A stretch of 64,000 nt of DNA from Glandiceps talaboti (lineage: Eukaryota; Hemichordata; Enteropneusta; Spengelidae): contig NC_135566.1 in assembly GCF_964340395.1 (NCBI RefSeq), positions 6,677,001-6,741,000 of the forward strand, read 5' to 3'. The translations under genes were made by a program, and so were the position numbers. This document shows, in pieces, positions 12,501-27,813 of this stretch. Position 1 is the stretch's first letter; each line of letters opens with the position of its first letter. The notes under the pieces are model-generated. The model worked only from the letters and a program-made list of their open reading frames with translations, searched no databases and was not told the origin of the DNA.

Positions 12501-15500
12501 AACAGATTATACAACTTACAGTGTTTCTCTAGATTCCAAGGGTTGACAATGTGTGGACAGAAAGAGACTACTTATTAAGTTAGCTATATTTACAGCAAAA
12601 TAGAGAGCTTCTAACTTTAATCTAAATAATTATCAATAGATTCCATTATTATATGGTTTCAGTTGTAAAATGTTAGATATATATTTAAAATTTATGAAAT
12701 TTAAATTTTATTGTAAGGTGTAGATTTGCATTCAGATCATTAAACACTTAGACATAACACAGCTTTTTGTCAGTGATAAACCTTAGTGGTACTAACTCCA
12801 TCCCTCTAACTTGTGTTATTCTGTATAATCTTGCATTCTAGCCCACTTACACTTTACTCTGATTTCTCATTTTCATTGCAATATTGCTTACCAAATACTA
12901 ACAAATAGAAACCCAGATAGTTGGTATAATTATTGTAGACGTGCTGTGTTGTTATGTTAGTCATAATATATTTGTAATTTTAATCAGTGAATTGTAAAAT
13001 AGTTGGTGCATATTTCCTAAAATGTCAATAACCCCGTAGCAAACTGAATTATGACAAATTAGAGTATAAATTTATAGGACTGAGATTCCTTGATCAGTTC
13101 ACCTACCATCAGCTGTCAGCATGAAGACCCAACTGCTTTGCTTTTCTCTCTAAAATGTTCATGAATGTATGTTACTACTAGCTAGCTAGCTCACTTGATG
13201 CTGCATCAGTTTGCATTTCTCATACCCAGCAGTGCAGAGTTTGGGCCTCAAACTGGTAAAAGTAAAACACGTCACTTGTAACCCCCCATACATACATACA
13301 TAAATACACATACAACATGCACATTGCAACTACTCCAGGTGTGTGTGCACAATGCCATGTAGTTTCCTCCCCCCAGCAGAGATTTGCACACAACGTGGTG
13401 ATGTTGTAACCAGTGCTGCTGTGCATGCGATGCCCCACGGATCTTACTCTCTTGTCCTTTTTTCTTCATTAACCCCAACAGGCTGAAAGTGAGCTTGCAG
13501 CTCTTCGTTCAATTCATGACAAGGTACATTACATATAATCTAGCTATCCTCTATACTTTAATTCTCTCTCATTTCTCATCCTAGTATGTTCAAATGCTGT
13601 GTAATATTAGCACTGGGTGCACAAAAACGTGGTATTCGTAAAATGTAATGATTTAGTTATTTCTTGTGCCAGCGCTTCTTACTACATGTAGTGTTAAAAT
13701 ACTCCTAGACATAGTCATAGTCATAGTCATAGTCATTGAATTGTTTAAAGTAGCATATACCATAATATGTTTTTATTTCTACTTTGTACTTTCTATTTAC
13801 TATTTTATACAAAGATGTACACGTACAAGGGAAGTGAATTAAGCAAAGTTGAGACAAATTACTGAGAAAACTTCATTACACAATTTAAGGGCCAGGGTTT
13901 CAGTCCCAGGTTCTTTCATTAGTGTTACCTTATCAGTATATAGCCATAAGGATTATAATTTACATAGGATACCGGTAATTCTTTTGTTCTGGATCAACCT
14001 GTTCTGCAATTTTGCAAGTGATGAACTTGTATGATGAAGATTGACAATTTTAGTACATGTTGTGTGAATATACATGTACGGTACTTGTTTGTGCTGATTC
14101 AGCAAATTATTGCTGATATTGAAACCAAACTAGTATTCCTGTTCAAGAACATCATCATAAATTGAATACCAAAAGCATAGTGTAGACAAATTAAACTATT
14201 CTGATCCATACTGTTGAAGTTTATTTTTAATCATTCAAGTGTTATTTCCAGACTAAGTGCATGTTTGTTATCTGAAAGTAATGTGAGAATGCAAAGACGC
14301 TGCCAGACATTTATAAATCAGTGACAACAAAGCATAGCTGACATACCAAAATAATAGGATGACATAAATTACAGACTGAAATAAAAACATAAGATGGTGT
14401 TCACTCATTCAGCTGGTACAAGTCTTTAGTGCTGTGCTGTGCTGTGCTGTGCTATGCAATGCTACATGTATGTTGTGTTGTGTTGTGTCGTGTTGTGTTA
14501 TGTTGTGTTGGGTCGTGTTGTGTTATGTTGCGTTTTGATTGATTTGTCTTGGGATACTCTAGTTCTAGAGATAGTGTCAATATATTGTGTGGTGAAGTGC
14601 CTCTTGTATGTTGTGTTGTGTTGTATTGTGATGAAGTCATGGGGTAGTTCTAGAGATAGTGTCGATGTGTTGTGTTGTATGGTGTTTCATGTAAATGATG
14701 TATGTTGTGTTGCGTGAAGTTGTGTTGCGTTGTAAGATTGTCTTGTCATGAGGTAGTTCTAAATATACTCAAGATATTGTCGATATTTGTGTAGTGCTTC
14801 ATGTACATGTATGTTGTGTTGTGTTATATCATGTTGTGACACGGGGTAATCCCAGAAATATAGATAATTTGTGTTTTGTTGCATCGGTTCAGGTCATTTC
14901 AGGTCATACCATATTGTGTTTGTACTATATGCTATATTGTTACTGGCTTATCATGGGGTAGTCTTAAAAGTAGCGTAGATATTTGGATTTCTTTTTGATA
15001 TGATATTAATAGTTGATATAAGTGTAACAAAACTAGTTGATATAACAAAACTGAATGCATGTAGGGAGACTAAGGTATTAGTACATTTGTACATACAGAG
15101 GTGATACTTTATATACAGTATATACATTAGGTGAAAATTCACAACCTGTATCATATTAATCTTCCCTTCATCCCAATCACGTAGGTTCACTTTAACTTGT
15201 GTACAGAATTCCAGAGTGGTTGACCCTTGTAATGACTAATTATTGTTCATATGATATCTACATGACTAATGAATGCTGGTCTTATTACCCAAGTAATGAC
15301 ATATTCACATCATAGAAATATTTCTCCCATATACAATTACTTTAAACAGAATTTATTGAAAGCTGAGACTGAAATCAACACAGCTGGTTAATTAACCATA
15401 GATTCATTTCTGTATGCAGTTGTTATATAATCAACATTAATTGTAGCAATTACTGTAGTTAAAAAATTCAATGAATTATTCCCCGTTCATTGACCTTGCA

Positions 15501-18500
15501 CTGTATCACTTCCAGAAACTACACAACAGAGACCATTGACATACCATGTCAATTCTACCTGGGTCTTTTTATAGTTTTGATTTCCTTACACTAGTTTCAT
15601 AGTGATTGTTATTAGACTGAGGTTTAATATAGAATCAGATGCAGAATTTTTAAATTTATTTATGCCTAGAATAGTTTAAAATATCCAAAATGTGTTTTGT
15701 AATATTTTTATGATTTTAATTTTTGTGCATTAGTGTCAGTGATAGTTACAAGATTGAGTCTATAGTTGAATTATTATCAGTCTAGAATCCTTTAGAATAA
15801 AAAAAAATGTATTTTGTATGGTTTTGATTTCTGTGATATTAGGTGTACAGTGATAGTTAGAAGATTGTGTTGTATTGGAATAAGTTGCAGAATTACTAGC
15901 AAGTTGAACGATACTTGAGAATAATATTTGTAACATTGATGCTTAGCAGTCAGATTGTCTATTTTCAATTTGTACTTATTTTAGTAAAAAGTCTATCAAA
16001 TGTGTATATCTAGTCTAGTCTACTCGTGATATCAAATCGTCTTTTTACCTTCGTAATGAGAGATCTTGAGATTTGATGCCACAGATACCAGTAAACTAAA
16101 ATATATCAGGCTGGTGTAGTGTAGTCCGTATGTAGCACATTAGGTTCACTTTGATTATTCATTCACTAACTCTTGTAAAAAGATGATATTTCATTTTTCA
16201 GAATGGAATATTTTCTTTTTGGCCTGTGAAAAACATATCAATATACCAGTACATGTGATGGCTTTGTGAACAAAGATGGAAATCAGATTCAATCTTTTTT
16301 TTTATTAAACCATAAGTATGGATTTAGTTTTATTTGATATATTTTAAAGACATTATGAAAAGTTATGGAATCACAATAGAGCACGTTTAGGTCAAATGTG
16401 ATTGATAGTTTTGAATCAGTCCCAAATCCTGAGAATGAATTCAAATGTTTACCAATTCAGTCAGTCACTGTGAACACAAATCATGACAGCTATAGATTAA
16501 TAGATGTATACTGTGCAGCTGAGGAATGTTCATTTTTTTTATTGGCATAGAAATAACATACAAGTTTGTTTCTTTGTGCAGTATGTAAAGGAATCAGAAA
16601 GTAACCGGGATGAACTGAGGGCATTGGTGGAATCAGCTGATAAAGAAAAAGTTGAACTATTACAGCAACTAGAAGAAGAAAGAAGGTAAGAGTAAACTTA
16701 CCCTGCACTAGCTGTAACAAAGGTATTATTTTTTCAATCACACAACCAACAATATATTCACTGAAAATTTTTAAATACCAATAATTAGACATTGTACATG
16801 TCAATTAGAGGTGTACTTCATCTATAAGTAGTATAGAAATAAGTTGAAATCATTATTAATTGTGGGTGCTGATTTTTGGGTGCGGACCCAAAAATCAATT
16901 TGATTGGATATATTGCACCACACTTTGTGTGCTGCTACACAAATGGGTTACCCAGGTCGAGGGTATTCAGTACATCTTGTGGTGAACAATACTGTGATTA
17001 AGTTATTATAGCTAAGAAAACAGTTTCATAAATGTTCAGGTTACTAGTGCAGCAGTCTGAACATATCCATAGGAGACTACATGTACATACTGATTTTTAA
17101 CAAAACTGTCTTTTTTTACAGGAAAGTGGAAGATCTTCAATTCCGTCTTGAAGAAGCTGCTATCAGTAAAGATGATCTTAAGGTGATTATGCTCTAGGTA
17201 GTTGTAAGAACTTGGACAGTATTGATGCCAAGGACAGTCTAGCAATGCTTGTAACGGAAAGTGATAAATCTGGCAAAACTGATAGTTTCCAATACATTAT
17301 ACTATAATTATGATGGGAAACTCTGGTAAAATGACAGGGGCATGCAGGTATAGATTTTGTCTACTTTATAGTTATACTACACGTAGCAAATCACAGTGGT
17401 AATGATGTCCCCTATTGGTGTTAGTATTAGAGCATCTGTCTGACATGGACAAATTCATGATGATATGAGGAAATGTTATAAGCATGTCTTTTTAAGAAGG
17501 GGTGGATTTGGTCAGGTTGGCCTAGATTGAAGTATCATGTTTTTGGCTTCTATTTTGAGGAAATATTTGTCAACCATTACCTTGTTGTTTGTATGCATAT
17601 AGGCTGCCAGTCAAGAAGAGTTACAGAGAGTGAAAATATTAGAAGACAGATTGGTTGAAGAAAATAAAAGGGCTACAAGGTTACAGGAAGAAGTGGACAG
17701 CCTTAAAGTAAGCAAATACGTTGATAGGGTGCAAAAGTAAGCAAATACGTCGATAGGGTGCTTAAAGTAAGCACATACGTCGATAGGGTGCTTCACAAAG
17801 TAGTATATGCTTAGTCTAGAAGCTATGCATGGTTTTGATTCTCTTTGATGTCGCTCTCACGTCTAGTCAAATGCACCTGATCAAGTGAAAATCTAGCTTG
17901 ATCACATGTTGACAAAAGTTAACTTCTGGTGCAATTTGCCAGTGCCATTGGCTGAGTAGTTAAACCACTGACCTCTTAGCACGGCAGTCAAGGTTCAAAA
18001 CCTTCATCTGGGTTTGATTGCATTTTTCACGCTGCAAGTAAGAAGAGTGTTTTTACAGTTAGACTCTACCAGAGAACATCGGTTTTTCCCCTGGCTTTCC
18101 AGTTTCCTCCTGCATTAACACTGAACCCATGAGGGTCAGCCGTTTGACTTCTTTGGAGACAAGTATATAAAAACTATCCAGTGTAGGTAAAGATGATCTG
18201 TTATTAATATGATCTGTTTTGCTGTTTATCGTGTATTCTCTCAGAGTGCAAATGATGAAAAGGATTTCAAGATTGCTGAGCTTGAAATGGAAGCATCAAC
18301 GTACACAGAACAGATAGATGAAATGCAATCCAAGCTGAAAGAGACACAAGAGAAGATCTCTAAACTTGAAACATCAAAACTAAAAGATAGCGAGCTTGGA
18401 GAAGAACTAAAACAGAAAATCACCAGAATTCAGGAATTAGAGTCACAAGTACTATGTACAACAAAAGACAGGGCAGATACAGTAGCTAAGCTGTCAGAAG

Positions 18501-19468
18501 TGGTAAGTAGTAAAAGATCTGTTATACTTTGAACATTGGTATATCAATGTATAAGGTTATTTTTGCTGCCTATTCTAGTCTAGTAACTATATGTGTGGTT
18601 GTTTCCTATGATCTCTCTCTCCACGTATAGTCAAATGGATTTCTCTAGTACAGCATTCTGTTCTTACCACAGACAGCAGTAGTGGAGCACTGATGTAGTC
18701 ATGGTGACATTATCGCGTCCTCACATGACTCACTCTAACGGCTGGAGGTTGAGTTTGTAGTAAACTGAATGAAGTAATCTATTACAACCACCTGTCAGTG
18801 TCTTAGTAATGGACTACTACTGACATGCACTGTTCACCCTTTCCCCAGTAGGAGATTTAGCTCGATTTTTAGTAGATTATGCTCAGTTGACTTGACTTGT
18901 GGAAAGCAAAAGTTTATTGAGACTGTATGTTGAGGGCACCCAACCAGTTAAATTACAAGTCCAGAATACGGAAATGTTTCATAAGTTTGTTTGCTTTATT
19001 TGTTTGTTTGATTGATTGTAGAGAGAAGAATTACAAGATGCGGTAGTTGCAAGGCAAAAATTAGAATTGTCAGTTGAAGGTAAGTTAATTGAAATGCAAA
19101 TCTAAATTTGTTCTCATATATAGTGCAATATAATCTAATATGTATGTCATAGAAAGAGTAACAACAATTGCAGATACAATTTTAATAACTGATAATTGTG
19201 TGTACACACGAGTGCATACTTGCATGTATGAATGTATGTATGTATATGTGTGTGCATGTGTGTGTGTGTGTGTGTGTGTGTCAGCATTTTAAAAGTCAAA
19301 TGTGATTAACATGTTGAAGTGCTCTTATTAGTTGAAACCATACATATTGTGACACAATTCTTTGCATGCATAGACACTTGACAGCAGTCGGTGACATGCT
19401 CAGAACATGTTTATAAAGAGTATTAAAACAGTATATGCTTACAATTGTAGTTAACAGTTTTACCTAAG

Positions 19469-19522
<54 letters not shown>

Positions 19523-22500
19523 ATGTCTACATTGAGCTCATGTCCAACCAGAGACGCTTTAGCCTATAGCATGACTGACATGATATTCTAATTTTTTATT
19601 CTTTTGTTGTAATTACCATTTTTTGTTTTTATCTGTAGAAATCCACAGTAAATTGAATAGCAAGGAATCATCAGTTAGTAATCTAGATAAAGAACTTCAA
19701 GATTTTAAGAAATCATTTGCTGATCTCCAAAGGCAGTTAAAATCTAGTGAAGAAAAATGTGAACAGCTTGTGCAAGACAAGGGCAAGTTGGAATCAGAAA
19801 TCTCTGAATTAATGCAGAATTCAGGAGATAGTTCACAACAACTCAGTTTACTCAATGAGCAGTTAAGGTCAAAGGAAAGGAAAATAGAAGAGCTTCAAGA
19901 TGCTACATCTTCAACTTCCCAGACTATCAGCAAACTAAATGACACCATTCGTCAGAATAAGGAATCATCGGAAAAAGAAATACAAGTGTTGAATGAAAAA
20001 CATCAAGAGAAACTGCAGGAAGTCAGCAAAGAAGTCAACACTTTTGTAAGTACTTGGTACAAATTAACTATCAAAAATCAACAACAGGCAGCATTTCTGA
20101 AATTAGCTAAATTGAGAATGTTTGTTTAAATATTTACTCATGAAAGATGGTTATCAGCAACTGCTCAAACCAAATTTATCAGTGTCAAAGTTTCATATTT
20201 TGAGAAGAACCCAAGAGGGAATTTCTTTATTTTACAAGGTCTTACTCTTAGTGAAGTTAAGAAGTAATTGTATTCTGATATTCTGTAATTCTAGCCATAG
20301 ATATGTTTCTACTGGCAACTTTTAGTTCACAGTTGCCTTTGATAGAAGTTTACATAGCACTAAAAGGATATAAACTGAGTTTATATATTGTTAATTATGT
20401 TTGCTACATAGTAATGAAGTGAAACAAACCGAATAGCAACAATTAAACTACCTAGCAACAAATTAAACAATTACATAGTAACAATGAAACAACTATTTAG
20501 CAACAAATGAAACAAACTACATAGCAACATATTAAACTACATAGCAAGAAGATAATTAATTACATAGTAACAATGAAACAAACTACATAGCAACAAATTA
20601 AACAAACTACATAGCAACAAATTAAACTACATTGCAACAACTTTAATAATTACATAGTAACAACTATTTAGCAACAAATTAAACAAACTTCATAGCAACA
20701 AATAAGCCATTTAGCAAGAGTTACTGCACCTCATTGATAGAAATAAAACTTCAAGAGTCGATGCAGTAACTTAAAATGACCTGTTGAGATTTTTTCTGCA
20801 GCTTGAACTGTCATACACACTGGGTAAGGAAGAGCTGAAATGTGATAAAGGTGTTGGGTACTGGGCTGATGCATGACTAGAATGATATCAAAGCAACCTC
20901 TGGTGTGATATTGTATCTGTAGGGTGAAAGTTTGATAGCAAATTGCATCTATCTCTTATGCCCTGGTAGCTGTAGCTATGAACATTTTCCTGCTACATGT
21001 ACTGTATTCAACCAAAACTGAAGATTTAATAGCAGTATACATATTTGGCACATCTCTAAAAATGCTGTCACTGTTTTAAAATATAATTATTATAATGTAC
21101 ATTCACATGCATTGTTTCCCAATATAATTAGTAGCTTTGACACAACAAAAGCTAGACCTGTGTGTTTTGTTTTTAATTCTTAAACGCATGAAGCAACACG
21201 ATGCACTCCTCATCATCTCACTGTCATATCTTTCAATCTCGTAACTATGCTTTCAATGTGACTTTGCTATGCTATGCTATGTTATGCAACAAAGCTGTCC
21301 TATCAATCTCATTAAAATCTAATGCAGTGGTTGGCTATTTACTATATTCACTGTTTTCTTGAAGTGTGCATAGTTTTACATGTCCATGTTTTGGTCTCTG
21401 TTATCGCCCCTTTATTTGACTGATTCTCATTACTGATAACTTTTTCTTTTTTTTTAAAAAAGCCTTTAAATTTCATACCAATGAGAATACATATTAACTG
21501 CACTTTATAGCTAAAACTAAGGTAATAGATCAAAGTGAACAACTAGCCAACCACTGCATTAGACTTTAATCAGATTAGCTGTCACATACACCTGCCGTGT
21601 CTGCTTTGTATGATGCTAAATGCACTTTACACACACTTACGCATAACTTCAATCATTTATTGCTCTCTGCGTGTGTGGCTGCAACTGTCATATTTTAACA
21701 TTGTTGCTCACCACGAGTACTCTACATTGACAACGCAAACCATTGCTGCTGCATGAATGTTAACATAATGTTTTATTTTTACTTCTTCAGGAAACAGAGG
21801 AGGTTACCTACCTCTAAACCCTTATTTTATTGCCCTGTTTTACCACTTCATTCTTCCTCTGATGAAACACTACTACCCTGTTATCTTTACAATCTAGATA
21901 TCTCATGTATTTTTAGTTTCCAGTTTTCCTGTATACACTGTGCACTAAAACTACTTGCAAAATCTTTATTTTGGTAGTATGCATGTGCATGCATGGCATA
22001 GTATTTCCTTCTCCTGGCCTGCCTGTCAAGAAATCTATCCTTTATGTACACACGCACGCTTTTCGTTTTATTTCTTAACAACACGTTTTTGTAGGGGTAA
22101 ATTTTGCTTTATCTTAAACTATAGCAAGCTGAACTGCAGAAAGCCAATGCCAAGATTGCCAAGCTTACAGAATCACATTCCAAAGAAAAAGAAACCATGC
22201 TAAATACTAGCAGTAGAGATATAGCGGAGTTAAAGAAAACGTTGGAGTCCAGGGAAGATGAGTTGAAGAAATTTACAGATAAGAACGACGCCTTTAATAA
22301 ACTGGTTGAGGAATTGTCTGCAGAAAGGGACAAATACAAGGTAAGTGTAAATTTTGAATGTTTTGAGAGCAATTAAAGTAGATGAAATCTAACCAAGTAC
22401 TCCAGACACTTTACTTATGTTCCCAAACAAAATAATTGTACTGTAAACATGTAATAGGTATCTATGCCAGCTTTACCTGATTTCCTCCTCTCTGTTACCA

Positions 22501-25500
22501 GGGTTCCCCCAACCTTAGAAAAAGACTGTTTGATATTTCAATTTCTTTGCCAATGAAATTATGTTCAAATATATATCTTCAGTTCCATGACACAAGTACA
22601 AATTGAAAGTGAACATGTTTGTCGTGTTATTTACAAATTTTTGATTTTCTATTCATTGAAACTGCATATGAACATGCGTAGACTATGCTTCTATAATGTG
22701 CAAAGTTGACAAACATATTGTCAGCACTTGGAAGTTCTTGCAAGTAACCATCTTATGGCCAATTAAAATGTTTGGTTGTGGAAAACACTTGTCTGGCAGA
22801 GCTACCGTATAAGGCATGATCACAATTTATCCATATGGTTCCACTGATACAATAGTACTAATCCAGGACTGGGATTCAAACTTTGGGTTTAACCTAATGT
22901 GTGTATTTTGTTTTCAGAGTGAAAAAGAAAAACTGAATAAAGCGTACAAGACTGCAGTAAAAGAACGAGACTCTTACAAAGAAGAAAAAGAGAGAGTACT
23001 TGTTGAAAAAGCTAAACTAGAAGGTCAGCAGCAGTTGTCACAACTTGAAAAAGGTCATGCAGAGAATAAAAACAGACACCTTGCAGAAGACAAAGAAAAG
23101 GCCGAGGAAGAAAGGAATAATGTAAGAATAGGGAACTTGCAAACCCGCCATGTTGAATGTTGCATCATGGGAAATGTCATAATAAATACTAATCAAATAG
23201 TATTGTAAACAATACTGTTACATAGTTTTTAACCACAAATGACCAATTCATAGTCATGCCAAATACCAAATTACTAAAATGAATATCGTGAACTAGAAGA
23301 TATAATGAAATTTGTGTACAGCAATTTATGTAGTCTATAAGGTACATTTGTACCATGCTATCAATTATCATTCATGTCGTGGTTTAGAAGCCTGATAGGG
23401 CTGAACAACAAGACATATCTTACAGTCAACAATGCAATTGTTGAGATTTGCATAACATTGTGGTTGTTTTCCATTTGAGCATATTTGGTTATTATTCAAT
23501 AATTTTATGCATCTAAATGTGACATCATTATGTGTATTGAATGATTGAACTTCAAAGCATGTCATACGTGGTTCTCTGAGATTAAACTAACTGTTACAGT
23601 TTACTGAGCCATCATACATTTGTTGTCAAACTGTGGAAAAATACCATCATCTACTAAAAATTACTGACATTTTACTCGTACATTTGTTGTTGGTGTTGGG
23701 GATGTGTCATGTACAAAGACTTGGTAAACTTTAGAACCTTCCTTCACTTTCTTCTGTCCTTTTAGGCTATCAAGGAATTGGAGGAAGCTAAAAGTAGTCA
23801 GAGACAACTTCAGGAGCAGAGAGATAATGCCATGAGAGAGAAAAATGAAGCCATTGCCAAAAGCCAGCAGAGTGAGATGAAAACACATTCATTGGAAGAA
23901 GAATTAGACAGACTGAGAAAAGATTCAGAAAAATATAAAAACGCACTAGATAAAACTAAACAAGAAACTGTAAAGGGAGCCCAAAGTGTAACAGAGCTAC
24001 AAACACAGCTGTAAGTATCACTGAACTATGCTGTTGAATGAAATCATGTGATTCACTTTGAAAGTACAAACACAATTGTTAGTATCATTGAAGACTGTGT
24101 TCTTGGATGAACGTTCTCACCATGCGTTATTAGGCAGAACCTTGTTTGTATGTTTCTCATAGTTTGGCTGGTTGGTTAATAAAAAAAAAAGTATTAAATG
24201 TATGCTCAGAAAGTAAGTATAAACAATCTAGAGGCAGAGTAAGCAGAAATATTTAAAATTATAGTATTCACATTTGTTATGAATCTTTTAAAGGAATGAT
24301 TTTCAATATACAGTGCTGAATGATTAGGCACTTCTGAATAGTGTCCTCTAGTGGCCAACATGTATAATCTTTTGTCTTTCCAATAACCAGCATATGACAT
24401 ATTGCAGGAAGTACTACCGTAGTATAGAGGCATTGTGCTATCTATAAAGTCTGTTTTATGACAGCTGTGAGAAATCATGCTGTTAATGTATTGCAAGAAA
24501 AAGTCTGTATTCTACAATAAATTATCAAGTTTCTTACAAACCTGGCATGGTAGGTTGGTGTTTTTTCACTTCATATTGAGTTTCCTAGCTTGATAAAAAA
24601 AAAATTATTTGTTTTATAAATCATGGTACATTTAGCACTCTTGATTTCATTTTGCCATTTTTTTCATTTTTTTTTTTTTTTGGCAATGCTTGCAGCAATG
24701 GAGCACAGAGTTCACTAGAGGCAACAAAAAAGAAATTATTAGAATTTGAAACAGAAAAAAGTAACATGAAGCAAGAAATAAATGAACTCCAATCAGCAAA
24801 GGAAGAAAAACAACAGGTAAACAGTTACTTACTTAATTTGTGTAATAATAGCATGATGATTATCAGCTAGGCATGTAATTGTGATGGTATGATTTCTGTG
24901 TTCACACACTTTATTCTCAGTGGATGTACATGTAGTAATGATAGCATGTGATTGCATATCGTAGCCTGTCCACCTACCTTTCTATGTTGTGTTTCTGTAT
25001 ATGCCATGCCAGGTTATGAAGAGTAGGTCAGACTAGGCGAGTACAAATATTGACACCCTCTCTTCCACTTAGTTCTTTCACTCTTCACTTTCTCTCTCTC
25101 TCTCTCTCCTTCTGTCTTTTATTACCCTCCCAGGACCAATTCTGCCAACTCATTGCAATCGCAGGTTTGTTTCTCAACTTTTGTCTGTATAAGCCCATGT
25201 CCTAGTATTTCATTCCTGGTTAGCTGCAACTTCACACTTCAGTATTTACTATTAAGCTACTGTATGTACGTATTATCATTTCTGGATAGGGGCTAGAAAT
25301 CTCCCCTGATGTGAGTCAGCCTCTCTTATTTCACATGAACGAAATATATTTTCTTAATCTATTGCGTAATAAAGGGAAACACTTCAGCCGGAAGTAAAAT
25401 TTGTCTTTTTGTAATGTTTGATTCTGGAGTAATTTCATTTACATCATTTACAACATGTGCAATTTGCAAGACAACGTAAGTTTAAACTTGGTCCTCATTC

Positions 25501-25531
25501 ATTGTTATGGAAACGAGAGGGGGCAAAAATA

Positions 25532-25566
<35 letters not shown>

Positions 25567-27728
25567 ACATGATTCTTTATGTTGAGGGCGCTTGCCAGCA
25601 TGAGTGGGAAACCCCATGCATCATGAGAGGACACCCTATGTTGATGTACATTGAATCCCACAGTACTAGGTATAGATCAAACATAATCTGGCATGGCAGA
25701 CATTTTGTCATCTTACAAACTGAGTGTATAAAACTGTAACGTGTGAGATAGTACATTTGTATGTGAATTGTGTTCTCTGAATGTCTGTACTGTATTTGTT
25801 GTGTACATCTATCCTCACTGATTGCTAGCTGTTTTTTTTTTCTGTTCCATTTTGTATCTTAGCTTGAAGAGGCACACTGTCTTTTGAAGAACCAGTTAGA
25901 GGAATTAAAAAAGAGGTACCACAGCACTCCTTGCTCTACCATTAAATCACTTACAATAATTACCCAGTGTAGGATAGTCACACTCACTCACATGATAGCT
26001 ATGTAGACACTGAATTGGTAAAAAGTAGATGAATGTATCATACTGTTTAAAATATTAACATGTTATGCATACACTCTCAAGACTAACAGTATGCATATGT
26101 CTTGTAAATGAATGGTTTGTCTTCCAACAACAGAAGTTGCACTGTGTGTGTTGTTATATGTAAATGTCTTAGTTTACATGTTAATTGTCAAATTAGTGAT
26201 CATATGTCATGTACATGTACCACTAACTAAATGCAATGTACCATTTTCATGTGACGTTCATCAATCTATGGATAATTTCAGCATTGAAAGTGTTCATTTA
26301 TGAGATGGATTTCAGTGGTCATTTTATGTCATATCAATGTAACGTGCTTTAGATGTCTGATTTTCTGCACCAAAAGCGGTTAACATTCATAGATGAGACA
26401 TCTGACAATGAATGTTTTGAAGTCACATCAATCATTGTGCATTACAACTAAGATCACTGTTGTGTCTAAAGTACAGTTTGCTCTACACCAGACATGGTTT
26501 AATCAATGAAAACACTGTCTTTGGTAACATTCTGGCTGGTGTTGAAAATGTTATGTCTGGTGTTGAAAATATTGCCTCTGGTGTTGAAAGTGTTGCGTCT
26601 GGTAATTGAAAGTGTTGCGTCTGGTAACCTTACTTGTTTATAATTCCAGTTAAACAACGTACAGTACTTACATTTACACAGTACTACAAACACCTAATTC
26701 CACACACAGGTTCTCACTGAGCAGTGTTACAAATAGAAACAGTTGGCAGTTGAATCCAATTACAATGATGTTGAGCAAACTATGGTAGACACAATCGTGA
26801 TCTTGGTTGCATTGTATAGATATGTATTCATGTATACATATATACTCAATATATTTTGTTGTATATGTGTATACATGATTCATTGGTAGATGTAAAATGA
26901 ACATGATACTGGTAGTCATAGGAATCTTGGTAGTTGTAAAGATCTTGTCGTCATAGTGATCTTGGTAGTCATAGAGATCTTGTAGTCATAGTGATCTTGT
27001 AGTCATAGTGATCTTGGTAGTTGTAGAGATCTTGGTAGTCATAGAAATACACATCGTAAACTTGTATTGCTTGTGTGATTTTCAGTTCATCATGTAAAAA
27101 GTACCCCAACTCTGCATTCTGGTATGATTGAACAGTTGGATACAATTTTAATTTCATTTTTGATTTCAATATAACTCTGTGTATGAGTTTTTCCCTGTCC
27201 AGTCAATCATATAACTTGGTTGTGCATGTTGATATGATGTCAACAAATATATGACTTTCTGTCATATATAACATATGTGAATTTGGTATACAAACGCTCT
27301 TGGTTCATTCATGTTTTAGACAACCATAGTTGTGCATGTCGACAATATGAATATAGATTTAGTAGTAAACAAATCATTATCTCATGCGTGCCACCTACAA
27401 CCTGCTAAAAAAACACCGATATATTAATTGCTTGCTCATGACAAGCAGGAATGAGACATGTACCATGCAAAGACATACAGTGTAATTAGCGCTTTGATAA
27501 CTTATCAAAGCGTAAACATTACATGAGCCTTGGATCCCATAACTCTGTGTACTGATGATGTTGAGTATGACTGTTAGTGTTACATTGTAACTTCTACAGA
27601 TATAAACAAATTAATAAAAGTGTCATCTGAACCTACATCAGAGGCACCCAGTTATTTTTTGTATCAGTTGTATTGTTGTTTTTACCAAATTTAGTCATTG
27701 TGAAATCTTTCCTTGACTCACTTCATTC

Positions 27729-27813
<85 letters not shown>

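Larger units (their letters stand above)
13524..16581 (+). other. CLIP1 intron 6
   Basis: 3 kb without a fitting exon. Contents: an ATAGTC hexamer run (13710-13737), the GTGTT-rich minisatellite at 14430-14975, AT-rich unique DNA, and a short palindromic element at 16012-16099 related to the element at 27958-28317. Confidence 0.6.

Noticed and set aside
17936-18010. Functional tRNA gene
   Set aside because: Box A and box B are present but the arms do not pair into a cloverleaf, and a SINE body follows.
21791-21802. 12-nt microexon GAA ACA GAG GAG after an excellent acceptor in intron 12
   Set aside because: The following GTTACC is a poor donor, and reading on gives TAA after eight codons; most likely an unused cryptic acceptor.
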